Assembly: GCF_014698475.1 (NCBI RefSeq)
Contig: NZ_JACJTB010000061.1
Location: forward strand, 1 to 34,309
From: Nostoc spongiaeforme FACHB-130
GTDB lineage: Bacteria > Cyanobacteriota > Cyanobacteriia > Cyanobacteriales > Nostocaceae
Direction of reading: 5' to 3'
DNA: 34,309 nucleotides
Part shown: positions 22,685 to 30,123 of the stretch, in pieces
Layout: each line of letters opens with the position of its first letter
Numbering within the stretch: the stretch's first letter is position 1
Program-made: the position numbers and the translations under genes
Notes under the pieces: model-generated
Seen by the model: the letters and a program-made list of their open reading frames with translations, nothing else
Told to the model about the DNA's origin: nothing
Database searches by the model: none

Positions 22685-23199
22685 AGTCTGATTTAGATAC
22701 TATTGGAACTCGCTCGTCTGATACACATTTTCAAAGTATTTATGTTCCTTTTATATCTTTTGCTAACGAGAAGCAGAAAGATAGTATAGAACGCTATATT
22801 TTTCAGCAAGTAGATGATTTCTTTCTTAAAATATCTCCTGGTGTTAATGCAACTCAATTATCCTATTCAAAGGTTATTACAGAGAAGGATTACCAAGAAA
22901 TTCAAATAAGTTATTTTTATGATAACTTATTTCATGACTTAGAACGCGGCTCTGATGGTAAATTAAAATTAAAAGTTAAATGGAGTATCACTTTTGACGA
23001 ACGATGTACTCCAATTCAATTGGTAAATCTTCCTGCAAATTATCGGGGACATGAACCCAACCCTAAATTTTTAGATAAAGATAATGAAGGTCGTCCCCAT
23101 CGAAAATACGGCACTATAGAAATTAACGGAGTTCCAATATTTTACTATATTTACTTTACACTTCAGGAAATATTGGATGTAGTTAAACAAAGTTCATAA
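22681..23199 (+). CDS. Third protein of the McrBC-like operon, unknown function
   Basis: A 172-residue protein without a recognisable family. It reads as a mixed alpha/beta fold: SIYVPFISFANEKQK, then an IQISYFYDNLFHDLE strand-helix, a KLKLKVKWSITFDERC beta stretch and a C-terminal YGTIEINGVPIFYYIYFTLQ. No catalytic or metal motif stands out. It is translationally coupled to the mcrC-like gene, with no further gene downstream, so it is very likely a component or modulator of the same defence system. Candidates would be a specificity subunit, an inhibitor or a sensor; none can be chosen from the sequence. Confidence 0.7.
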   Translation: MKSDLDTIGTRSSDTHFQSIYVPFISFANEKQKDSIERYIFQQVDDFFLKISPGVNATQLSYSKVITEKDYQEIQISYFYDNLFHDLERGSDGKLKLKVKWSITFDERCTPIQLVNLPANYRGHEPNPKFLDKDNEGRPHRKYGTIEINGVPIFYYIYFTLQEILDVVKQSS

Positions 23200-23280
23200 C
23201 TTGGAAATTCCATTTAAATCATTCTTCCTTTTTAAAATAAAAAACAATTACAATTATCAGCATGATATTGATAATTATCT

Positions 23281-23316
23281 AATAATAAATGGCTATTTAT
23301 TTGGGTATTTATTATT
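23281..23316. terminator. AT-rich inverted repeat after the restriction operon
   Basis: AATAATAAAT (23281-23290) is the exact reverse complement of 23307-23316, with a 16-nt loop. A second, weaker 8-bp pairing lies at 23252-23259/23269-23276. They stand between the convergent restriction and FtsK-like transcription units and may terminate both. Confidence 0.35.
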
Positions 23317-23317
23317 G

Positions 23318-23478
23318 GTGTCTAGCGGACACTACTGAGACACTTGGTGTCTGGGCGGTGTCTGGTGTGGTGTCTCGTGGTGTCTGTGCTGTATAAGGGT
23401 TTTGGGCTTTAGTGTCTGTAGTGTCTAGTGAGGAGTGTCCGCGAAAAAAGCGCGTTTTTGGGGCTAGACACAAGACAC
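23318..23478. repeat. GTGTCT iteron cluster behind the FtsK-like gene
   Basis: Seven GTGTCT copies on the plus strand (23318, 23347, 23358, 23370, 23380, 23412, 23421), one GTGTCC (23435), and four on the other strand (agacac at 23338, 23466, 23473; ggacac at 23327) occur within 161 bp. Four successive copies are 10-12 bp apart. GCGGACACT and AGTGTCCGC form an outer inverted pair. The cluster ends 10 bp from the stop codon of the minus-strand FtsK-like gene. Streptomyces TraB motors recognise short repeats (clt) near the 3' end of their gene, so a recognition or loading site is plausible. A replication iteron is the alternative. Confidence 0.75.
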
Positions 23479-23487
23479 CAATCGCAG

Positions 23488-25335
23488 TCAAATTTGATTG
23501 AGCTTGATAACCCCCTCGCCTATCCATTCAGCCATACCTGCCCCCACAATTTCGTACATCCAGCCCTTAATTTGCTCAACACTAAATCTCTCACCGTTCA
23601 CTTTAAAATTACCTTTGAACTCTCTTACATCAGCTTCTATTCGCTCTGTACGGGTGAGATATTCATACAATTTTTGTGCCATTGGTGATAATTTATTGGG
23701 GGGTTCTTTGGGATCATCAGTCTTGCCACCGATGTTAAATTCCAGTTCATAAATGCGCTCTAAAGTGGCTTTATCAATGGGCGGCGGTTCATGAGATTTC
23801 ACCGATTTATCAACCATAAAATCAATCCGCTTGTGGTCGAGTTTGGGCAGTTCAATAGGCAACCATTGACCATGCCCTGGTAGTTTAATTTTGCCCAGAC
23901 CCGATGCTTTAGCCTCTGTAGTAATTGGGTCAACTTGTGCGATTAACTCAATCTCTAATAAAGCCGCATCTCTAAGTTTTGATAACCCTTTGGCTTTGGC
24001 TAAAATTTCCATTGTGCGGTCATGGGCAACAAACAAAGGAATCATCAACTGTTTACGAGATTCGGTCATAGCACAGCGAAACCATTTACCAACAAAATCA
24101 GGGTCGGGCTTCCATTTTTCATCGTCACAATCATCTGGCATTGGCTCAGTTATATTATCTGTCCAAGTTGTAAACTCCTCAGCGACTACACAGAAATGTT
24201 GATTTGTGTCTCTTAAGTGTTGCGTCCATTGCTCCTCAACCATTCCACTTTCACGATAGGCTTTGTAACGGCGGCGCATTTCCGCCATGTACCATTGCAT
24301 GAAGTCGGCTATTTCCCTGTAGCCAGTAATCAACTGTACACCGCGCCATTCCACATCAGTACCGTGCGGGTCAAGTACAAAGATTTGATTCCAGCCAGCA
24401 GTACGCTTATGCCAGATAATTTCTCTGGTAGTCCATGATTTACCCGCACCCATGCCCCCAAATATCAGCGTGGGGTAGCCGATGGTGTTTTTGAGCCAGC
24501 GATATTTGTCGCCCTGGGCGATCGCTGCAAGGTCTGCTGATGCTTCCACCTTATCGTTGGGGTCAATCGTCCCCTGTAAAGTCTGAGTACCTTGCAGATA
24601 AGGCGTTTTCGTGTTGCGTAGATGCTTAATATACTCTGCCTTCTGTTGCTCAGTCATCCCCGCCGTTTGCGCTTCAAAGATTGCCTCAGATGCCTCCATT
24701 TGAGTAACTTCAATTTCAGTGTTGGCGTAAATCTCCGCTTTTTGAATGTCAACAGTGCGGTCATTGGCGATTAAATCTAAGTCAGCCTGCAACTCCACTT
24801 CTTTAATAGCAACATCTCTGTAACTGTCTAACAACTCGCTCCGTGCTGCCATTTCTGCTCTTGCTGCATCCCGTTTTTGGGCGATGTCAACAAAAACTGC
24901 CCTCTGTTTCTCCTCGTCCTGGCAGTGGCGCAGCATCCACCCAGCCAGGGCAAACCCCAAAAATGCAGCTGTAGCAAATATTGGTTTGTTTGGATTGCTT
25001 GCCCTGACTAGCCCGTTGATTCCCCTGGCTGGATCTCTCACTACTTGGGGGGGCATTCCGTCTAACTGCCACTGCTCCCAGTAGTAAGGAGTCATGCGGA
25101 AAGGTCGGTTATTACTGTCATTGCACACAAATGCTTTTAAAGGGGTTTTAATGCAGAAGTAAATGCGATCGCTTGATTCCCCCTGCCATGCTAATGCAGC
25201 TGAGGCAAGACCGACAGTTAAACTTAGCCCAATTGCAACGGCTTTCCTATCCATTGACAACTGACCAAACCATTTCATGAAACGCGATTGCTGAGATTGT
25301 TCTAACTGTTGATGTTTCTCACTTAAGTAATTCAT
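23488..25335 (-). CDS. Membrane-anchored FtsK/HerA-type DNA translocase
   Basis: A predicted hexameric dsDNA or ssDNA pump at the membrane. Two membrane spans lie at ~32-50 and ~118-136, with ~65 residues between them outside the cytoplasm. A long helical, Ala/Glu-rich stalk runs ~140-240. The motor domain has Walker A GGMGAGKS (293-300), the LDPHGTD segment typical of the FtsK-HerA class, and a Walker B-like CVVAEEF (~386). The last ~70 residues (MAQKLYEYL... VEQIKGWMYEIVGAGMAEWI...VIKL) look like a winged helix, comparable to FtsK gamma. At 615 residues it is shorter than FtsK. It is the last gene of the operon, overlapping its predecessor by ATGA. A conjugative coupling protein is the main alternative. 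Confidence 0.8.
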   Translation of the reverse strand: MNYLSEKHQQLEQSQQSRFMKWFGQLSMDRKAVAIGLSLTVGLASAALAWQGESSDRIYFCIKTPLKAFVCNDSNNRPFRMTPYYWEQWQLDGMPPQVVRDPARGINGLVRASNPNKPIFATAAFLGFALAGWMLRHCQDEEKQRAVFVDIAQKRDAARAEMAARSELLDSYRDVAIKEVELQADLDLIANDRTVDIQKAEIYANTEIEVTQMEASEAIFEAQTAGMTEQQKAEYIKHLRNTKTPYLQGTQTLQGTIDPNDKVEASADLAAIAQGDKYRWLKNTIGYPTLIFGGMGAGKSWTTREIIWHKRTAGWNQIFVLDPHGTDVEWRGVQLITGYREIADFMQWYMAEMRRRYKAYRESGMVEEQWTQHLRDTNQHFCVVAEEFTTWTDNITEPMPDDCDDEKWKPDPDFVGKWFRCAMTESRKQLMIPLFVAHDRTMEILAKAKGLSKLRDAALLEIELIAQVDPITTEAKASGLGKIKLPGHGQWLPIELPKLDHKRIDFMVDKSVKSHEPPPIDKATLERIYELEFNIGGKTDDPKEPPNKLSPMAQKLYEYLTRTERIEADVREFKGNFKVNGERFSVEQIKGWMYEIVGAGMAEWIGEGVIKLNQI

Positions 25336-25865
25336 TTACTCTTACCACCACCAAACAGAAAAATCATTAATATCGCTATAAATATGGCCACTCCAGCACC
25401 GTGAAACCAACTTGATTCACCCGCAGTTTTTGGCTGATAAATTGACTCAATAGAAGTCTTAGCTGTAGCTGTAGAAGTTCGAGCCTCATTCCACTCACTA
25501 ATGGGTTCACTAAGCGCACAAAATAGAGCTAATGATGCACTGCAACCTGTCATTAAATTGGTGACAAAATTGTTGAATTCTTCACCCGTTGCAGTGGCAG
25601 TAAAATACAGGTGTGCAGTGCCTACCGCTAAGAACATTCCAACAGGGTGAACTTGCAACAGATGAAAGGTGAAAATTACTGCACTGTTTAGACAACCGCC
25701 AGCGACAATTTCACAAGCATTACCAGCACGTCTAAGTGTTCTAGCTTTATTATTTTCTGGTAATGGTTGCGGTTGGGATGGTTGCTGTTTTTGTGTAGGT
25801 GTCAGCCCTTCATATAAAAAAGGGCTGACGCTATGAGGATCTTCATCTCGTTTCCTTTCTAGCAT
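25332..25865 (-). CDS. Small membrane protein of the actin-FtsK operon
   Basis: Predicted inner-membrane protein of 177 residues. After a polar N-terminal ~45 residues come hydrophobic stretches around 55-85 (ACEIVAGGCLNSAVIFTFHLL, VGMFLAVGTAHLYF), around 105-120 (SASLALFCAL) and a final C-terminal span (VAIFIAILMIFLFGGGKSK). The frame extends to a TTG at 25883, but the ATG at 25865 has a GAGAGG ribosome site at the right distance. It overlaps the FtsK-like gene by four bases, so the two are likely produced together and may form one membrane complex. No family recognised. Confidence 0.65.
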   Translation of the reverse strand: MLERKRDEDPHSVSPFLYEGLTPTQKQQPSQPQPLPENNKARTLRRAGNACEIVAGGCLNSAVIFTFHLLQVHPVGMFLAVGTAHLYFTATATGEEFNNFVTNLMTGCSASLALFCALSEPISEWNEARTSTATAKTSIESIYQPKTAGESSWFHGAGVAIFIAILMIFLFGGGKSK

Positions 25866-25891
25866 CAGCCTGTGTCCTCTCAACTAACTAG

Positions 25892-26608
25892 TTATCTGTC
25901 GCCTAACTTCTGCCAAAGATTTCCTAACATTGCACCCCAACCTCTGACTGTTCCGGTTGCAGAAACACTTGATGTTGGTGCTGAATTTTGGGCTTGAAAT
26001 GGTATTACTTCCTGTAGTGAAGAATTGGGTTCTAATGCCCTTGTCCCATACCTTGCACGGGCTAAAAGTTGTTGGCGTTTTTCTCTTAATCCTGTGGTGA
26101 TTGCTTGCCGTTGAGCTTGCACAGTTTGTCTATTTTCTATGCTGCTGATTTTGTTCTCATGTCTCCACAATTCTGCCTGTAAATCGTGGTGTAATTGTGC
26201 AGCCACTTCAGCTAGTGCGTGTTTACGTTTTTGGTCAATTCGCAACAGGTCGGCTCTGTCTTGGGCATCTACGCGGCTCATCTCCGAATCGAACTCAGAA
26301 TTTAACTTGCGAATCTTGGCGATGGCAGTAGCAACATGAGAACCGTATTGCTTTCTTAGTTCTGTCCAAGTTACTTGTCCTTTGGTCAGTTTCTCCATTG
26401 CCTCAAAAACCACTTTGGCATTATCCAAAAATGGCTCTAATCTGTCCGCTAATTCTTGGGCGTTATTAGCGTAATCTGCAAACTGTTCTAGCTTGTTAAT
26501 GTCTGAAAGATAACTCAAAATATCTGCATTAAATCCGCCCCAGGTTTGCGCCTTTTCATCAATGTGGCTGGCATGACTCATTACTGGATTACGTATTGCA
26601 AAATCCAT
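25892..26608 (-). CDS. Coiled-coil protein of the actin-FtsK operon
   Basis: A 238-residue protein dominated by long charged helices between ~45 and 190, with heptad-like patterns (KIRKLNSEFDSEMSRVDAQD, ...RHENKISSIENRQTV). This predicts an extended coiled coil. The C-terminal ~45 residues are low-complexity Ser/Thr/Ala with a final GWGAMLGNLWQKLG helix. A strong AAGGAG ribosome site precedes the start. It is 26 bp upstream of the chosen start of the membrane protein gene. A scaffold or filament-linker role is suggested by shape and context only. Confidence 0.65.
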   Translation of the reverse strand: MDFAIRNPVMSHASHIDEKAQTWGGFNADILSYLSDINKLEQFADYANNAQELADRLEPFLDNAKVVFEAMEKLTKGQVTWTELRKQYGSHVATAIAKIRKLNSEFDSEMSRVDAQDRADLLRIDQKRKHALAEVAAQLHHDLQAELWRHENKISSIENRQTVQAQRQAITTGLREKRQQLLARARYGTRALEPNSSLQEVIPFQAQNSAPTSSVSATGTVRGWGAMLGNLWQKLGDR

Positions 26609-26621
26609 TCTGCGGTTCTCC

Positions 26622-26924
26622 TTAGCGTTGGTATTTAAGTTGATTGATAATTGCTTCTGCCAGTCCCAAGTGGTCGCCTATTGGCGTGTACTGATACAAA
26701 TCCTCTTGAAGTTTTTGGATTGTTTGGGCTGATTCTTCTAATAAATATTGCCCTTGTGTAGCGATTTCAGCAGCAATTAAGTTTTCAGTTATCGCTTTTA
26801 AAAAGTGCAGTTTTTCAATGCGATTAATACCTTCAAGGCAAGAACCATAAGTATCTTGAAGCCAGTCTAAATAACTGCCATCTCCCGGTGTTAGAGCGCA
26901 ATAGTATCCAAGCGGTTTCGTCAT
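26622..26924 (-). CDS. Small helical protein of the actin-FtsK operon
   Basis: A 100-residue acidic helical protein with no recognised family. The N-terminal GYYCALTPGDGSYLDWLQDT is followed by an EGINRIEKLHFLKAITENLI helix and a QTIQKLQEDLYQYTP helix. An AAAGGA ribosome site is well placed before the ATG. It is spaced 13 bp from the coiled-coil gene, consistent with co-expression. Confidence 0.6.
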   Translation of the reverse strand: MTKPLGYYCALTPGDGSYLDWLQDTYGSCLEGINRIEKLHFLKAITENLIAAEIATQGQYLLEESAQTIQKLQEDLYQYTPIGDHLGLAEAIINQLKYQR

Positions 26925-26971
26925 GATTTACAATCCTTTTGTGTCTATGATGCGTAGATGCCATTCGGAGT

Positions 26972-26998
26972 GGTCGCTCGGTGTCCAGTCAAGCGACC
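26972..26998. other. Intercistronic hairpin in the actin-FtsK operon
   Basis: GGTCGCT (26972-26978) and AGCGACC (26992-26998) form a 7-bp GC-rich stem with a 13-nt loop in the 84-bp gap between two small genes. It may modulate expression of the downstream half of the operon. The loop contains a GTGTC word like the cluster at 23318-23478. Confidence 0.4.
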
Positions 26999-27008
26999 GA
27001 TCTCCTTA

Positions 27009-27206
27009 TCATTGAAAAAATCCTTCTCTTGAAACGTCCACAGTTGAAGCTGCTGCTGACCATTGCAGTGTGTTGAAAAATTGGCTTACGTCCCCAAGGG
27101 TTACATCACAATCAAAACGTAAGCCTTGATACTGTGGATGCTGCCGAATTTGGGTTACTAATTGTTGGGCTTGTGCAATCAATTCGGGTAGTGGCTGAGT
27201 GTTCAT
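27009..27206 (-). CDS. Very small protein of the actin-FtsK operon
   Basis: A 65-residue protein (PLPELIAQAQQLVTQIRQHP, then GLRFDCDVTLGDVSQFFNTL) with helix-strand-helix character. A GAGGTGA ribosome site lies four bases before the start. No family recognised. The composition looks coding and its position inside the operon supports it as real. Confidence 0.55.
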   Translation of the reverse strand: MNTQPLPELIAQAQQLVTQIRQHPQYQGLRFDCDVTLGDVSQFFNTLQWSAAASTVDVSREGFFQ

Positions 27207-27312
27207 AATTCACCTCAAAAAATTGATAATTGCAGTGATTCTTGACTGATGACCGAAGCATTCGTACTCATCCCTGAGACTTCATAACAGCGAGTAGTTA
27301 AAGACTTGTGAT

Positions 27313-27477
27313 TTAGCAATAAATCAGCTTTCTTTGCCCAGCCAGAGGGCGAAAGTGGTATTTAGGATGCTCTCTTGTTCCGGTTTGATAGAGGTACTGA
27401 TACAGCGTCCGGTCGATTTGGTAAACCTTGGAATTGGTTAGTAGAGTTGAGTCATAGACTGGATTTAAGTTATTCAT
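27313..27477 (-). CDS. Very small basic protein (54 aa) coupled to the preceding gene
   Basis: The ATG at 27477-27475 overlaps the TGA of the preceding gene (ATGA), the usual sign of translational coupling. The product starts MNNLNPVYDSTLLTNSKVYQ, continues with IDRTLYQYLYQTGTREHPKY and ends with HFRPLAGQRKLIYC. It is basic and rich in Tyr, and fills what would otherwise be a 267-bp gap. No family recognised. Confidence 0.55.
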   Translation of the reverse strand: MNNLNPVYDSTLLTNSKVYQIDRTLYQYLYQTGTREHPKYHFRPLAGQRKLIYC

Positions 27478-27719
27478 GAAGCCACTCCCTTAAACTGAGA
27501 AGCCATAGTGGCTAGTCCGGTCTTATTCGGTTGAATTGCTGTTGATGGAGAATTTTGATTTTTTGGAGGGGTATGTACACCAATACCACCTTGAAAAATC
27601 AGCTTTTCTATTGCTGCTGATAGGGCTTGTGTTGGGGCATCCTGGGGGATATTGAACATCTGGCACAATTCAATAACCGCTAAGTAAGAGATGGTTATAC
27701 GCCGAGATTCGTAATTCAT
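27474..27719 (-). CDS. Small protein encoded next to the actin-like ATPase, possible adaptor
   Basis: An 81-residue protein starting NYESRRITISYLAVIELCQM, a strand followed by a helix (ISYLAVIELCQMFNIPQDAPTQALSAAIEKLIF), then a disordered polar tail. It starts 3 bp after the actin-like gene stop, with a GGAGC site. In ParM-type partition loci the gene directly behind the actin encodes the DNA-binding adaptor (ParR), often a ribbon-helix-helix protein. The N-terminal strand plus helices here are compatible with that, but no confident match can be made. Confidence 0.55.
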   Translation of the reverse strand: MNYESRRITISYLAVIELCQMFNIPQDAPTQALSAAIEKLIFQGGIGVHTPPKNQNSPSTAIQPNKTGLATMASQFKGVAS

Positions 27720-27722
27720 TAA

Positions 27723-28838
27723 TTAAGCTCCTGTGGATATTTCCGTTAATAGCTTCAATCCAAAAGCATTGATAAATTGGGGATTTTCTAAAACCACGAA
27801 TCCCAAGTCAGCAAGATTTTGATCCACTACTGGCAGGGAGACACCACCGCCCCAAGCAACAAGGTATTTTGCACGGTCTAAATAATTGCCACTCGTGACA
27901 AAGTTAGCGAATTTTTCAATGCGATTCGACCACCATTCATCCAGACATTGGGCATATTCAATTTCAAAATTCTTGCCTGTAAGGTGATTACCTCCATAAG
28001 TAAAAGTACTTTCTAAAATCCCTCGGTTAACTAAACTTGCTGAATGTTTTACTTCCTTAGAAATTAGGCTCATTGGGTCGTTTCGTTTGTCAAGAGCTTC
28101 TGCAATCATTGAGTGCAGTTGCCCACATCCACCTTCAATCAAATGTTGGTTTATAACTGCGCCATTGCCGTTAAAAACTGTGCCAAGCCAAGTTGAAGAA
28201 CCGATATCAAGGGCGATAGCTATTTCTGATTCTTCAAGGGTTAGGGTTGGTTCACCAAATAAGCAGTAGGCGATGCTGCCAAACCCCTCTGGATAAATGC
28301 CTGTGACTACAATGGAAACTGTTTTGGTAACAATCTCACGATTGACGGGGTGTTTGTGCTGGAAGGTGTGAGTACCTTGCACTCTGCGTTTAATTTCTTC
28401 CGCCCAACGTTGTGGGTTGTGGTTGCTCAAGCTGATTTCTAGCTTCATCCCATCGGGGATGTTCAGAACTGCTAAGTCTGCAAGGATGCTTTCTAATGCC
28501 AGTTCTGCTTTTTTCGCTTTATCTTCGTGCAGTAGGGTATGGTCACTTTGTGCGATCGCTGCACTGCCCCAAAAGAATTGTGTGTCTTTTAAGTCCAGAC
28601 GCTTCCCTTCGACATAATGCACCCATGCGCCATCTTTCGATATGGTTTCGTGATGGCGAATGTTGCGATTGCGAACTAATGAGTATGCAGCAGGCATCAT
28701 GATGCAAAAATCACCATAATCTGCCTTGCCGTACCCTGCGCCTGGGTCTTTACCTGCAATTAGAGCAGTTAGCCCAGAATTGGCAAGCTGGTCTGCTTGA
28801 ACTAGCCAATTTGCGGCATTGGCGTATGTGGTTGTCAT
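27723..28838 (-). CDS. ParM/StbA-like actin-family ATPase
   Basis: A filament-forming ATPase of the actin superfamily as used in plasmid segregation. The phosphate-2 motif reads IALDIGSSTWLGTVF (~211-225), the adenosine motif VAWGGGVSLP (~329-338), and the protein ends with the family-typical INAFGLKLL. The phosphate-1 region near the N terminus (LIAGKDPGAGYGKADY) is the G-K-D-x-G form seen in ParM/Alp-type proteins. The length of 371 residues is close to that of archaeal-type and Alp actins. It is the first gene of an eight-gene minus-strand operon ending in the FtsK-like motor and is divergent from a ribbon-helix-helix gene. Confidence 0.82.
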   Translation of the reverse strand: MTTTYANAANWLVQADQLANSGLTALIAGKDPGAGYGKADYGDFCIMMPAAYSLVRNRNIRHHETISKDGAWVHYVEGKRLDLKDTQFFWGSAAIAQSDHTLLHEDKAKKAELALESILADLAVLNIPDGMKLEISLSNHNPQRWAEEIKRRVQGTHTFQHKHPVNREIVTKTVSIVVTGIYPEGFGSIAYCLFGEPTLTLEESEIAIALDIGSSTWLGTVFNGNGAVINQHLIEGGCGQLHSMIAEALDKRNDPMSLISKEVKHSASLVNRGILESTFTYGGNHLTGKNFEIEYAQCLDEWWSNRIEKFANFVTSGNYLDRAKYLVAWGGGVSLPVVDQNLADLGFVVLENPQFINAFGLKLLTEISTGA

Positions 28839-29009
28839 GGTTCTGATGGTTGGTAAAAGTCTTTAATTATCTGGCTTTGGAGAATTTATCGGCTGAAGTG
28901 CCTTAAATCCACACATCCAGGTATTGGTAAGCCTAAACTTCACTTTCTGGCTTCTATCGCCTTTGTTGGGTGACTGTTTTTGGTTTTGTTAATGATATGT
29001 TAGCATAGA

Positions 29010-29052
29010 ATCGCATGAAAAAATAATGCGATAGCATGAAATTAGCTAATTT
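29010..29052. promoter_or_regulatory. Operator-like dyads between actin and RHH genes
   Basis: ATCGCAT (29010-29016) and ATGCGAT (29026-29032) are inverted repeats, and AAATTAGCTAATTT (29039-29052) is a 14-bp perfect palindrome. GATAGCATG/TTAGCATAG words repeat around them. All lie just upstream of the ribbon-helix-helix gene, whose product may bind here to control the divergent operons and possibly to act as a centromere adaptor. Confidence 0.5.
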
Positions 29053-29076
29053 AATTACTACATGAGGATAGAATCG

Positions 29077-29289
29077 ATGAATACAGAAGCTTTCATCGAC
29101 ATGACTAAAAGAACAACTATTGTTTTACCTGATGCAGTTTATGAAGATTTGCAAATATGGGCTGATGAAGAAGGTAGAGCGACAGCTAATCTCGTAGCGT
29201 TCCTTGTAGAGCAGGCCGTAAGGGCTAAATTCCCCTCTAAATATCCTCCTGCTTATAAAAGAGTAGAGGCAAGCGATCGTCAAGCATAA
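29077..29289 (+). CDS. Ribbon-helix-helix (CopG/Arc-type) DNA-binding protein
   Basis: A 70-residue protein. The DNA-contacting strand KRTTIVLPDAVYEDLQIWAD is followed by the second helix ATANLVAFLVEQAVRAKFP, the complete ribbon-helix-helix pattern. It should bind DNA as a dimer. The ATG at 29077 has a GAGGA site 8 bp upstream and is preferred to the ATG at 29062. The gene diverges from the actin operon, with dyad repeats in between, so autoregulation or a ParR-like role is likely. Confidence 0.8.
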   Translation: MNTEAFIDMTKRTTIVLPDAVYEDLQIWADEEGRATANLVAFLVEQAVRAKFPSKYPPAYKRVEASDRQA

Positions 29290-29387
29290 CGCTAATAGAT
29301 AGCTACCTGTTTAAAAATGCAGTATCAAGCATTACTATCAGTACAGAAGTGCTGATTTCAAATCATCATTAATCTTTCAAGTCTCCA

Positions 29388-30113
29388 ATGACTACCCTCA
29401 AAGACCCACCAGCAAATTTTCAACCCCCACTTTGTAACCAAGCAGCGTTTGACAAAATTAGGGAGGCAATAGACTATCAATCCACCCTTGCTCTAGCGGC
29501 TAGTGGTTTGGCGGTGGGTGCAGGTGGTATGTTCCATCCGGCTGGTTGGTTAATTTTTGGATTGGCTTACAAGCCGTTGGTAGTAACTCAAAAACTGGTA
29601 CGGTTAGAAAGAATAGGCACTTCAATTTTCCATGAATTTGAGAAAGAAGGAGTCCTAGTTTATCCAACACTACCAGTAGAGAACAACAACCCTATCGACT
29701 TGTTTGTGAGATTTCCACAAACAACTCACCTGTTGATCTCAATCCGGTCAAAAGGAGATAGAGAAATTGTCTACAACGAAGCAAGGGAGGTGTTACAGGT
29801 CAAGCGCAAGGATAATAATGGATTGAAAATATGGAAACCTTGCCCACTGGTTGAGTTAGCAGATTATGAAAAGTGGCTCAACAAGAATAGAGATAAGTTT
29901 TTGATGACCTCCCGTGAGGCAACAAAAACACCAACAGCAAAAGTTTTGGTTTTATGTCCTCCCACCAAGGCATCACCAAATCATAAGGAACATCTTTATA
30001 CGGAAATAGGAGATATGAGAGTTCTAGTTCTCAGGAGGAAAGGCAGTGCATTTGTCATTCCAGAGTTGGAAGTCAATAACTTTGTTAGGGCTTGGCTATC
30101 CAAGTACAAATAG
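29388..30113 (+). CDS. Membrane-hairpin protein with nuclease-like soluble domain
   Basis: A 241-residue protein. Residues ~33-68 (STLALAASGLAVGAGGMFHP followed by GWLIFGLAYKPLVV) form a hydrophobic hairpin. The soluble part follows: PIDLFVRFPQTTHLLISIRS and KGD resembles the D...(E)xK region of PD-(D/E)XK or NERD-like nucleases, but the position of the catalytic acid is occupied by Ser (ISIRSKG), so it may be inactive. A mixed alpha/beta tail with AKVLVLCPP and MRVLVLRRKGSAFVIPE follows. I do not recognise a named family. It lies between the actin/RHH region and the replication genes and may be a membrane-tethered DNA-associated protein. Confidence 0.6.
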   Translation: MTTLKDPPANFQPPLCNQAAFDKIREAIDYQSTLALAASGLAVGAGGMFHPAGWLIFGLAYKPLVVTQKLVRLERIGTSIFHEFEKEGVLVYPTLPVENNNPIDLFVRFPQTTHLLISIRSKGDREIVYNEAREVLQVKRKDNNGLKIWKPCPLVELADYEKWLNKNRDKFLMTSREATKTPTAKVLVLCPPTKASPNHKEHLYTEIGDMRVLVLRRKGSAFVIPELEVNNFVRAWLSKYK

Positions 30114-30123
30114 GTTAAAAGGT

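Noticed and set aside
23312-23527. 71-aa minus-strand frame across the GTGTCT cluster
   Set aside because: It is a translation of the iterons (Asp-Thr and Gln-Thr repeats) and overlaps the end of the FtsK-like gene.
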